From: Granulicatella sp041433555
GTDB taxonomy: Bacteria > Bacillota > Bacilli > Lactobacillales > Aerococcaceae
Direction of reading: 5' to 3'
Length of the DNA stretch: 14,180 nucleotides
Assembly: GCF_041433555.1 (NCBI RefSeq)
Contig: NZ_JAPWBR010000031.1
Location: forward strand, 1-14,180
Shown: positions 1 through 6,689 of the stretch, piece by piece
Numbering within the stretch: position 1 is the first letter of the stretch
Layout: each line of letters starts with the position of its first letter
Made by a program: the position numbers and the translations under genes
Notes under the pieces: generated by a model
The model's database searches: none
The model's input: the letters and a program-made list of their open reading frames with translations, nothing else
Told to the model about the DNA's origin: nothing

Positions 1-8
1 CCATTGTT

Positions 9-360
9 CGGGCTTCTTTTTTTAGCTCTGAAATAACGCAATAGGAGTAAAATTCTTACGGATTCTACGGGTGAAATCTAAATAGAGGATAAACAAAAAA
101 AGAATCAGTTTATTGAAAGAATAGCGGGGAAGTGCATTAAATGCGAATTAGCAGGAGTAGGAAGTTCTTCCGTACTCCTGCTTTGAGGCTTTAAAGGCGA
201 AAGACCTAGGCTCGAGCCGTTGCCCCGCTATAACTCTTTCAATAACAAAACTGATTCTTTTCAGTTTATCCGATATAACAATCTACCTTGAAGAAATCCG
301 TAAGGATTTTACCCAACCAAGAAGCATCACTTCTATTTCAGAGCATAAAAAAAGAGCCCG
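9..360 (-). repeat. Long palindromic element, copy 1 (downstream of rpsT)
   Basis: This is an imperfect palindrome with a conserved core read on the minus strand (about 133-222). Paired arm blocks, left with right, are: 121-129 with 223-231 (ATAGCGGGG), 112-120 with 235-243, 98-111 with 248-261 (14 bp perfect), 87-94 with 264-271, 47-64 with 295-312 (18 bp, one mismatch), 25-35 with 334-344 (11 bp perfect), and 9-24 with 345-360 (terminator-like GGGCT plus T-run). The core carries GGCTCGAGCC (209-218), TTTAAAGCCTC, a hairpin at 151-181 (stem GCAGGAGTA/TACTCCTGC, bulged C, upper stem GGAA/TTCC) and GCATTTAATGC. Copies 2 and 3 have the same core. The outer right arm includes the T-run side of the rpsT terminator. 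No coding frame is supported here. Whether it acts as RNA, mobile DNA or both is unknown. Confidence 0.85.
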
Positions 361-377
361 AGATCAATTCTCAGGCT
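346..377 (-). terminator. Intrinsic terminator of rpsT
   Basis: On the minus strand a 9-bp stem AGCCTGAGA/TCTCGGGCT (one T-G wobble) with a 5-nt loop is followed by CT and seven Ts. It begins a few bases after the rpsT stop codon. The 3' stem half and the T-run also form the outermost part of palindromic element copy 1. Confidence 0.85.
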
Positions 378-382
378 ACATA

Positions 383-637
383 TTATTTGCTTAATTTTGC
401 AGCAAGACGTGATTTATCACGAGAAGCTTTGTTTTTGTGGATTAATCCTTTAGAAGCAGCTCCGTCGATTGCTTTGTGAGCAGCACGTAATAATTCTTCA
501 GCATTTTCAGCACCTTCAGCTACAGCAGCGTCAAATTTTTTGATAGCTGTACGCATAGCAGAAGTTTGAGCGTTGTTAGCAAGTGTTGACTTTTTGTTAG
601 TACGAACACGTTTGATTTGTGATGCGATATTTGGCAA
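383..637 (-). CDS. rpsT: 30S ribosomal protein S20
   Basis: Small-subunit protein S20 binds 16S rRNA early in 30S assembly. The 84-residue product (PNIASQIKRVRTNKK near the start, AMRTAIKKF in the middle, a lysine- and alanine-rich C-terminus) has the family's usual length and basic character. I chose the TTG at 637 as start. The preceding minus-strand sequence has AGAGGGGTG six bases before it, and family members begin with Met-Pro-Asn-Ile or similar. An upstream ATG at 664 would add nine residues that include the ribosome binding site and match nothing in S20. E. coli S20 also starts at UUG, where the weak start is linked to autoregulation; whether that applies here is inference. The gene is monocistronic, divergent from uvrB, and has its own promoter and terminator. 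Confidence 0.97.
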   Translation of the reverse strand: MPNIASQIKRVRTNKKSTLANNAQTSAMRTAIKKFDAAVAEGAENAEELLRAAHKAIDGAASKGLIHKNKASRDKSRLAAKLSK

Positions 638-699
638 TGGGTTCACCCCTCTTTCATTTAACATGTATAATTACTGATCAGTTGTTTCCAACACGAACT

Positions 700-728
700 A
701 TTATACAAAAGTCCTACTTGAATTGCAA
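700..728 (-). promoter_or_regulatory. Promoter of rpsT
   Basis: On the minus strand, TTGCAA (723-728) and TATAAT (700-705) are separated by exactly 17 bp. Predicted transcription starts near 693 and gives a leader of about 55 nt before the TTG start. Confidence 0.85.
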
Positions 729-781
729 GCAAGGTATTGTGAAAGAACAAGACAGACAAACGGTAAAACTCCCGTAATGAT

Positions 782-789
782 GGTATACT
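782..789 (+). promoter_or_regulatory. Extended -10 promoter of uvrB
   Basis: TGG-TATACT is an extended -10 element. No good -35 hexamer lies 16-18 bp upstream, which is tolerable for an extended -10. It sits about 15 bp before the ribosome binding site AAAGAGGTGA (797-806). I looked for a Gram-positive LexA/DinR box (CGAAC-N4-GTTCG type) between rpsT and uvrB and saw none. Confidence 0.6.
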
Positions 790-810
790 AGAAAAGAAAG
801 AGGTGAAGTC

Positions 811-2793
811 ATGGATCAATTTAAATTAGTGGCTCCTTATGCACCAAATGGAGACCAACCTCAAGCCATCCAAGAACTCGTCGATGGCATCAAAAATGGG
901 GTCAAAGAACAAACTTTACTTGGGGCAACGGGAACAGGGAAGACGTTCACGATTGCCAATGTGATTCAAGAAGTCAATAAACCAACGCTCGTATTAGCGC
1001 ATAATAAAACATTAGCCGGACAGCTGTACGGAGAGTTGAAAGAATTCTTCCCGGACAATGCGGTCGAATATTTTGTGTCGTACTATGACTACTATCAACC
1101 AGAGGCATACGTTCCTGCCAGCGATACGTATATCGAGAAGGAATCGAGCGTCAACGATGAGATTGATAAATTACGCCACTCGGCCACAAGCGCCCTTTTA
1201 GAACGTCGTGATGTGATTGTAGTGGCGTCCGTGTCTTCGATGTATGGTTTAGTAAACCCGGAAGATTACCGCGACCATGTATTGTCGCTTCGTGAAGGCA
1301 TGGAAATCGAACGTGATGACTTATTACGCCGATTGGTCGAAATGCAGTTCGAGCGTAACGACTATGATTTCCGCCGCGGAACTTTCCGTGTTCGTGGGGA
1401 CGTCGTTGAAATCTTCCTACCAGGAAATGATGCGACGGCCTTTCGTATTGAGTTCTTCGGAGATGAAATCGAAGCCATTAAAGAAGTCGATGTGTTGACG
1501 GGTGAAATCAAAGCGACTGTGGAACACGTACCAATCTTCCCAGCAACGCACTTTGTGGCCAATGAAGACCAAATTTCACGGGCCGTAGCGACGATTAAAG
1601 AAGAGCTTGCGGAACGACTGCAAGAATTACGGGACAACCACCAGTTACTCGAAGCGCAACGCTTAGAGCAACGGACCAACTATGATATCGAAATGCTCCT
1701 AGAGATGGGGTACTGTAACGGGATTGAGAACTACTCCCGACATATGGATGGCCGACGTCCAGGACAACCACCGTATACTTTATTAGACTTCTTCCCGAAA
1801 GATTCACTCTTCGTGGTCGATGAGTCGCATATTACGATGTCACAAATTCGTGGCATGTATAACGGGGACCGTGCTCGTAAGGAGCAGTTGATTCAATACG
1901 GCTTCCGCTTACCGAGTGCTTTAGATAACCGTCCATTGCAGTTTGAAGAGTTCGAGGAACGCGTGCCTCAAATCATTTACATTTCGGCGACTCCAGGGCC
2001 TTACGAATTGTCTCATACACCAACAGTTACCGAGCAAATCATTCGTCCAACCGGCTTACTCGATCCGCCAGTGGAAGTGCGTCCAATTAAAGGACAGATT
2101 GATGACCTTATTAGTGAAATTAACTTACGTGTCGAACGCAATGAGCGTGTCTTTATTACGACATTGACCAAGAAGATGTCAGAGGACTTGACCGACTACT
2201 TAGAAGAAGTGGGCATTAAGGTGAAGTACTTGCATAGTGACATTAAGACATTGGAACGTACGGAAATTATCCGTAACTTACGACTCGGGGAATTCGACGT
2301 GTTGGTCGGAATCAACTTGCTTCGTGAAGGGTTAGACGTGCCGGAAGTATCCCTTGTGGCGATTCTGGATGCGGATAAGGAAGGCTTCCTTCGTAGTGAA
2401 CGTGCTCTTGTTCAAACGATTGGACGTGCAGCACGTAATGCGAACGGTCGCGTGATTATGTATGCCGATAAGATTACGGATTCGATGCAAAAAGCGATTG
2501 ATGAAACGAATCGTCGTCGTGCCATTCAAGAAGCGTACAATAAAGAACACGGTATCGTACCGAAGACTATCGTGAAGAATATCCGCGATTTAATTGCGAT
2601 TACGCACGAGGTCGAAAAAGAAGATGCACCAACGACTGCAAAAGACTTCAAGAACATGACGCAAGAACAACGCCGAGAAGCGCTCGAGTTACTCGAGTTG
2701 GATATGCGTGCGGCAGCCAAAGACCTCGATTTCGAGAAAGCAGCAGACTTACGCGATGTGATTCTCGAATTGCGTGCCGAGTATCGCTTATAA
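811..2793 (+). CDS. uvrB: Excinuclease ABC subunit B (UvrB)
   Basis: UvrB is the helicase-like damage-verification subunit of nucleotide excision repair. UvrA loads it onto DNA and it then recruits UvrC for incision. The 660-residue length is typical. Visible features are Walker A GATGTGKT at residues 38-45, the tyrosine-rich beta-hairpin YYDYYQPEAY at about 91-100, the DESH box at 337-340, helicase motifs V-VI (INLLREGLDVPE then QTIGRAARN) near 495-555, and a C-terminal UVR motif (about 625-660, LDFEKAADLRD) that contacts UvrA and UvrC. The ATG at 811 follows AAAGAGGTGA. uvrA does not follow, although uvrB-uvrA operons are common in Firmicutes. Instead a MmcQ/YjbR-like gene starts 12 bp after the stop, probably in the same transcript. 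Confidence 0.99.
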   Translation: MDQFKLVAPYAPNGDQPQAIQELVDGIKNGVKEQTLLGATGTGKTFTIANVIQEVNKPTLVLAHNKTLAGQLYGELKEFFPDNAVEYFVSYYDYYQPEAYVPASDTYIEKESSVNDEIDKLRHSATSALLERRDVIVVASVSSMYGLVNPEDYRDHVLSLREGMEIERDDLLRRLVEMQFERNDYDFRRGTFRVRGDVVEIFLPGNDATAFRIEFFGDEIEAIKEVDVLTGEIKATVEHVPIFPATHFVANEDQISRAVATIKEELAERLQELRDNHQLLEAQRLEQRTNYDIEMLLEMGYCNGIENYSRHMDGRRPGQPPYTLLDFFPKDSLFVVDESHITMSQIRGMYNGDRARKEQLIQYGFRLPSALDNRPLQFEEFEERVPQIIYISATPGPYELSHTPTVTEQIIRPTGLLDPPVEVRPIKGQIDDLISEINLRVERNERVFITTLTKKMSEDLTDYLEEVGIKVKYLHSDIKTLERTEIIRNLRLGEFDVLVGINLLREGLDVPEVSLVAILDADKEGFLRSERALVQTIGRAARNANGRVIMYADKITDSMQKAIDETNRRRAIQEAYNKEHGIVPKTIVKNIRDLIAITHEVEKEDAPTTAKDFKNMTQEQRREALELLELDMRAAAKDLDFEKAADLRDVILELRAEYRL

Positions 2794-2805
2794 GAGGTCA
2801 GATTT

Positions 2806-3450
2806 ATGAAATGGAAATTAACAAAGGACTTACCAGAACTGGAAGGAAAGATTTTTCCAAGCCAAACGGAGGGATTTTACTTTCAGGTGGTGAGTGCCAG
2901 CAAAAAACTAGGCTTAGAAATCGTAGCGATCGATGAGGTTAACGAGCGCTACACCTTATTCGATATACCAACAACGAGTAGCAGTATCGCTCAAGCCTTG
3001 CGCGAAGAGGCAAGTGAGCTAGCGTTCCAATGGATGCATCCTGAGCAATCGAGTATCAAAGAAGCACGCCAGAAGTGGACGAAGTGGATGACCGAAAATA
3101 TCGTCCCGTACCATGGCAATCCGTTCGAGAAGACGGAGGCGATGGGCTTTATGGTCGAAGATAAAGGCAAATGGTATGGGCTCATGATGGAAGTGCCGCT
3201 TCAAAAACTAGGAGTAGCTTCAAAGGCGAACGCCCTTGTTTTGAACGTGAAGATTCATCCGGAAGACAAGGAACGACTCGTTGCGACTGACGGGATTTTC
3301 GAAGCCTATCATATGAATAAGAAGCATTGGATTTCAATTGCGCTGAATGTGTGCACAGATGATGCACTCATCAAAGAGTGTATCTATACTAGCTACAAAT
3401 GTGTTGCGAAGAAAGACAATTCTTTACTTTCAACGAGAGATTCGCTATAA
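2806..3450 (+). CDS. MmcQ/YjbR-like (DUF419) domain protein
   Basis: This 214-residue protein appears to carry a MmcQ/YjbR-type (DUF419) domain in its C-terminal half, about residues 110-203. Recognisable pieces are GKWYGLMMEVP, ALVLNVKIHPED and AYHMNKKHWISIAL, the last resembling the family's conserved 'YHMNKxHW' segment. The N-terminal 100 residues (charged, with WMHPEQ and a PYHGNPFEK motif at 101-109) are not part of the minimal domain, and I do not recognise them. The domain has been called DNA-binding-like from its fold, but its function is not established. No signal peptide or membrane segment is seen. It starts 12 bp after uvrB behind GAGGTC, so it is probably co-transcribed with uvrB. 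Its last codons contain the asd promoter. The family call is from memory of motifs, without a search. Confidence 0.72.
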   Translation: MKWKLTKDLPELEGKIFPSQTEGFYFQVVSASKKLGLEIVAIDEVNERYTLFDIPTTSSSIAQALREEASELAFQWMHPEQSSIKEARQKWTKWMTENIVPYHGNPFEKTEAMGFMVEDKGKWYGLMMEVPLQKLGVASKANALVLNVKIHPEDKERLVATDGIFEAYHMNKKHWISIALNVCTDDALIKECIYTSYKCVAKKDNSLLSTRDSL

Positions 3451-3451
3451 T
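3423..3451 (+). promoter_or_regulatory. Promoter of asd
   Basis: TTTACT (3423-3428), a 17-bp spacer and a perfect TATAAT (3446-3451) overlap the end and stop codon of the preceding gene. Predicted transcription starts near 3458, giving a short leader before the AAAAAGGAG site at about 3473-3480. The leader is far too short for a lysine riboswitch or T-box. Confidence 0.75.
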
Positions 3452-3488
3452 TTTCAACATAGCGTTTTAGCAAAAAGGAGATTTTTTT

Positions 3489-4481
3489 ATGGTAAATATT
3501 GCAATTGTAGGAGCGACAGGTGTCGTTGGAACAAAAATGATTGAACGTTTAGAAGAAAGCAACTTACAAGTAGAGCACTTATATCTACTTGCTTCAGCGC
3601 GTTCAGCAGGGAAAGTACTACAGTTTAGAGGAAAAGATTATGTAGTCGAAGAATTAACGGAAGACTCCTTCAAGCGTGATATTGACTACGCCATCTTCTC
3701 AGCAGGGGGCGGCACTTCATTGAAATTTGCGCCAATCGCAGAACGTGACGGCGTAATTGTTATCGACAATTCAAGCGCATGGAGAATGGATCCAGAGATT
3801 GATTTAGTCGTGCCAGAATGTAACGCACCAACATTAGAGCGTAAGATTATCGCAAATCCAAACTGCTCAACAATCCAATCGGTTGTGCCATTACGTCCAT
3901 TGCATGATGCATTTGGGTTGAAACGTGTGGCGTATACAACTTATCAGGCTGTTTCAGGTTCTGGACAAGCAGGGATTAATGATTTAAGAAATGGGGAAAA
4001 AGGGGAAGCTCCAACAAACTACCCACACCCAATTTATAATAACGTATTGCCCCATATCGATGTGTTCTTAGAAAATGGCTATACAAAAGAAGAAATGAAA
4101 ATGATTCAAGAAACTCGCAAGATTCTAGGCTTATCAGATGATGTAGCCATCACTGCTACTTGTGTGCGTGTGCCAGTATTCAACTCACACTCTGTAGAAA
4201 TCAATGTGACTTTCGAAAAAGATACAACACCTGAAGAAATTCGTGCGATTTTAGAAAAAGCACCAGGCGTAATCGTATTAGATAAGCCTGAGGAAAATGT
4301 ATATCCAACACCATTACAAGCAACTGGGCATGATGAAGTGTATGTAGGACGTATTCGCCGCGATATTTCTCAACCAAACAGCTTCCACATCTGGTGTGTG
4401 GGCGACAATATTCGTAAGGGTGCAGCAAGCAACGCCATCCAAATTGCGGAGTATATTGAGGAGCACGGTTTACGTAAATAA
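3489..4481 (+). CDS. asd: Aspartate-semialdehyde dehydrogenase
   Basis: This enzyme performs the NADPH-dependent reduction of aspartyl phosphate to aspartate semialdehyde, the branch point to lysine/diaminopimelate, threonine and methionine. The 330-residue length fits the family. It has an N-terminal Rossmann motif GATGVVG (8-14), SAGGGTS (71-77), the catalytic cysteine in NPNCST (Cys126), GSGQAG (157-162) and the active-site region RVPVFNSHS with Arg227 and His234. The ATG follows AAAAAGGAG. The gene appears to stand alone: no dapA, lysC or hom is adjacent. It has its own promoter within the end of the upstream gene. No separate simple terminator follows the stop; the adjacent palindromic element probably takes that role. 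Confidence 0.97.
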   Translation: MVNIAIVGATGVVGTKMIERLEESNLQVEHLYLLASARSAGKVLQFRGKDYVVEELTEDSFKRDIDYAIFSAGGGTSLKFAPIAERDGVIVIDNSSAWRMDPEIDLVVPECNAPTLERKIIANPNCSTIQSVVPLRPLHDAFGLKRVAYTTYQAVSGSGQAGINDLRNGEKGEAPTNYPHPIYNNVLPHIDVFLENGYTKEEMKMIQETRKILGLSDDVAITATCVRVPVFNSHSVEINVTFEKDTTPEEIRAILEKAPGVIVLDKPEENVYPTPLQATGHDEVYVGRIRRDISQPNSFHIWCVGDNIRKGAASNAIQIAEYIEEHGLRK

Positions 4482-4487
4482 TTAAAT

Positions 4488-4746
4488 AGAAGACTGGGCA
4501 TCTGGGTGACAGTATAGTGAATAATGTTGATTACTCCAAATCCTTACGGATATCTTCATAATAGCTATAACGTTGCACCGGTTCGAGCCTAGGTCTCTCA
4601 CCTTTAAAGCCTCAAAGGGAGCGTACGGAATAAAATTCCTACGCTCCCTTTTTCGCATTTAATGCTATCCCACGTTATAGCTATTATAGAATCCGTAAGA
4701 TTTTTCGTAATCAACTTTCTCATAAGAAAGAGTTGCCCAGTCTTCT
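4488..4746 (+). repeat. Long palindromic element, copy 2 (downstream of asd)
   Basis: The outer arms AGAAGACTGGGCA (4488-4500) and TGCCCAGTCTTCT (4734-4746) are perfect complements. Further in are GTTGATTAC (4526-4534) with GTAATCAAC (4707-4715), AATCCTTACGGAT (4539-4551) with ATCCGTAAGATTT (one base missing), and ATAATAGCTATAACGT (4558-4573) with its perfect complement at 4672-4687. The core on the plus strand (about 4574-4671) has GGTTCGAGCC, CTAGGTCTCTCACC, AAAGCCTCAAAG, a hairpin at 4617-4648 (GGGAGCGTA, bulged C, GGAA/TTCC, TACGCTCCC) and CGCATTTAATGC. In this copy alone the hairpin is followed by five Ts, so it could terminate asd transcripts. Weaker pairing may reach the asd stop codon (GTAAATAAT against ATTATTTGC at 4751-4759). 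Confidence 0.88.
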
Positions 4747-4793
4747 AATGATTATTTGCTCCAATAAACCCAACTGTGGGGAAAAATTAGTTT

Positions 4794-4811
4794 TGTATCA
4801 TTAATGATACA
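4794..4811. promoter_or_regulatory. 18-bp perfect palindrome upstream of the ABC exporter pair
   Basis: TGTATCATTAATGATACA is a perfect palindrome and looks like an operator for a dimeric regulator. It lies about 170 bp before the GTG start of the first exporter gene. No regulator gene is adjacent, and I cannot name the protein. It could also be only a weak hairpin. Confidence 0.45.
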
Positions 4812-4834
4812 TCTTTAGGAAATTAAAAGTGAGT

Positions 4835-4866
4835 GTAACATTTTTGTTACGTAACATAATTGTTAC
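4835..4866. promoter_or_regulatory. Two abutting inverted repeats GTAACA-N4-TGTTAC
   Basis: Two perfect 16-bp inverted repeats lie end to end: GTAACA-TTTT-TGTTAC (4835-4850) and GTAACA-TAAT-TGTTAC (4851-4866). The flanking T and A extend the outer ends to TGTAACA and TGTTACA. The same half-site and spacing in tandem strongly suggests a cooperative operator. It is 36 bp upstream of the proposed -35 of the ABC exporter promoter. The cognate regulator is not in the window. Confidence 0.6.
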
Positions 4867-4902
4867 ATCCTAAAAAACAAAAATAGGAAGCAAGTTTTTC
4901 CG

Positions 4903-4931
4903 CTTTTGAAGAGGATAAAATGTGATACAAT
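4903..4931 (+). promoter_or_regulatory. Promoter of the ABC exporter operon
   Basis: A weak -35 CTTTTG (4903-4908), a 17-bp spacer and an extended -10 TGA-TACAAT (4923-4931) predict a start near 4938-4941. That is almost on top of the upstream ATG at 4941, which would then have no leader, and it supports the downstream GTG as the real start. Confidence 0.7.
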
Positions 4932-4964
4932 AAAAGTACTATGGATGTAAAAGGAAGTACGCGT

Positions 4965-6689
4965 GTGAACAAGTTAAAACCTTATTTAAAGCCATATCTG
5001 AAAGAAACGATATTGGCACCTTTATTTAAATTATTCGAAGCGATTCTGGAATTGTTTGTGCCACTAATCATGGCGGTCATTATCGACAAAGGAATTGAAA
5101 ACAGAGATACTGCGCTGATTCTCCAACAAGGAGCGATTCTTATTGGACTCGGAATGGTTGGTGTAGCTGTGTCGATTACCGCTCAGTATTTTGCGGCAAA
5201 GGCGGCAACTGGATTTACCGCTGATGTGAGACAGGCACTCTTTTCAAAAATTCAATACTTTAGTTTCTCGCAACTCGATGCGCTTGGAAATGACACTTTA
5301 CTGACGCGATTGACGAGTGATATGAATCTCGTGCAAAACGGGTTGAACATCGCGCTTCGTCTATTGCTTCGTTCGCCGTTTATCGTCGGTGGAGCGATTG
5401 TGATGGCCTTTGTCGTGAATGTGGAAATGGCATGGACGTTTGCCATTACCGTTCCAATCTTAGCAGTTGTCGTATTCGGGATTATTTACTGGACGATTCC
5501 GATGTATCGCCGTGTGCAAGGGCAACTGGATCGTATTATGCGCCGCGTGCATGAAAACTTACTCGGTGTGCGTGTGATTCGTGCATTTAACCGAGAAGAA
5601 AAAGAAATTCAGTCGTTTAGAGAAGATACTGAAGCGTTGAATCAGGCGCAACAAAAGGTGAGTGGTCTCTCAGGAGCTATGAATCCTATTACGTTTGTAA
5701 TTGTGAATGTGGCCCTCATCGTCATTCTTTATGGTGGAGCGATTAAAGTGGATACAGGAACCTTAACGAAAGGGGAAGTCATCGCTTTAACAAACTACAT
5801 GTCACAAATTCTAGTGGAACTTGTGAAGTTTGCGAACCTTGTCGTATTGATGACAAAATCAGTAGCGAGTGCAGAGCGTGTTGATAACATTCTATCGATT
5901 GAAGCGGATATGGTCGAAGGAACTGAAGAGGTTCATCCTGAAGGAGAAGTGGCGGTGGCGTTTAAAGACGTGACGTTGACGTATCAAGGAGACCAAAACG
6001 CAGCGTTGAACCATATCTCATTTACCGCGCTGAAAGGACAGACCATCGGCGTTATCGGTGGGACGGGTAGCGGGAAATCGTCTCTTGTCAATATGATTCC
6101 TCGTTTCTATGATGCGACCCAAGGGACTGTAGAGGTGTTCGGGGCAGACGTTCGTCGCTACCGTTTTGCATCGCTTCGTGGAGCGGTCGGAATGGTCTTG
6201 CAAAAGGCGCAACTCTTCCGTGGAACGATTGCTGACAATGTTCGTTTTGGAAATGCATCTGCTTCAAGTGAAGTGGTTGAACATGCACTCGGTATCGCCC
6301 AAGCCAGCGAGTTTGTACAGACGAAAGAAGGCGGACTTGATTATAGCATCGAACAAAATGGTCGCAATCTATCCGGTGGGCAAAAACAACGGATGACGAT
6401 TGCGCGTGCGATTGCTAAACAAGCACCGATTTTAATTCTAGATGATAGTGCTTCGGCATTAGACTTTGCGACCGACGCGAAATTGCGTGAGGCGATTAAG
6501 AACCAAACGCCACGTCCAACAACCTTTATCGTGTCGCAACGGGCGGCGTCTGTGCAGTATGCAGACTTAATTCTTGTACTCGATGAAGGAAATCTTGTCG
6601 GAAAAGGCACGCATGACGAGCTCTTAGCCAACAATGAGATTTATCAAGAAATTTACTATTCACAATTTCCAAAGGAGGATGAAGCATGA
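4965..6689 (+). CDS. Heterodimeric ABC exporter subunit with degenerate ATP site
   Basis: This half-size ABC exporter has an N-terminal membrane domain of about six helices (residues 10-300) and a C-terminal nucleotide-binding domain. With GTG 4965 as residue 1, Walker A GGTGSGKS is at 365-372, signature LSGGQ at 469-473 and Walker B ends ILDD (493-494). Asp replaces the catalytic glutamate, and the switch histidine is Gln525 (VSQR). This is the pattern of the degenerate-site subunit in heterodimers such as TM287/288, BmrCD and LmrCD. GTG 4965 is preferred because AAAAGGAAG (4949-4957) lies seven bases before it; the ATG at 4941 lacks a ribosome binding site and coincides with the predicted transcription start. 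The stop overlaps the partner gene by 4 bp. Multidrug or lipid export is likely but the substrate is unknown. Confidence 0.93.
   Translation: MNKLKPYLKPYLKETILAPLFKLFEAILELFVPLIMAVIIDKGIENRDTALILQQGAILIGLGMVGVAVSITAQYFAAKAATGFTADVRQALFSKIQYFSFSQLDALGNDTLLTRLTSDMNLVQNGLNIALRLLLRSPFIVGGAIVMAFVVNVEMAWTFAITVPILAVVVFGIIYWTIPMYRRVQGQLDRIMRRVHENLLGVRVIRAFNREEKEIQSFREDTEALNQAQQKVSGLSGAMNPITFVIVNVALIVILYGGAIKVDTGTLTKGEVIALTNYMSQILVELVKFANLVVLMTKSVASAERVDNILSIEADMVEGTEEVHPEGEVAVAFKDVTLTYQGDQNAALNHISFTALKGQTIGVIGGTGSGKSSLVNMIPRFYDATQGTVEVFGADVRRYRFASLRGAVGMVLQKAQLFRGTIADNVRFGNASASSEVVEHALGIAQASEFVQTKEGGLDYSIEQNGRNLSGGQKQRMTIARAIAKQAPILILDDSASALDFATDAKLREAIKNQTPRPTTFIVSQRAASVQYADLILVLDEGNLVGKGTHDELLANNEIYQEIYYSQFPKEDEA

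Noticed and set aside
9..360. Retron or reverse-transcriptase template RNA, or IS element with transposase
   Set aside because: No reverse transcriptase or transposase gene is present near any of the three elements, and no clear target-site duplication is visible. A non-autonomous element remains possible.
288..479. Plus-strand open frame of 63 codons over the rpsT end
   Set aside because: It is antisense to rpsT, has no good ribosome binding site and covers the terminator and palindrome arm.
665..810. LexA/DinR box controlling uvrB
   Set aside because: I could find no CGAAC-type inverted repeat with the right spacing between rpsT and uvrB.
3452..3488. Lysine riboswitch or T-box in front of asd
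   Set aside because: The leader is only about 30 nt, far too short for either.
4578..4605. tRNA T-arm-like GGTTCGAGCC followed by CACC in the element core
   Set aside because: No acceptor, anticodon or D arm can be built around it. The surrounding conserved sequence forms a different hairpin.
4617..4653. Core hairpin as a conserved intrinsic terminator
   Set aside because: Only copy 2 has a T-run after the stem. Copies 1 and 3 have TAATT, so termination cannot be the shared function.
4835..4866. CopY, GlnR/TnrA or AdcR operator
   Set aside because: The half-site and spacing GTAACA-N4-TGTTAC do not fit TACA-N2-TGTA, TGTNA-N7-TNACA or TTAAC-type motifs.
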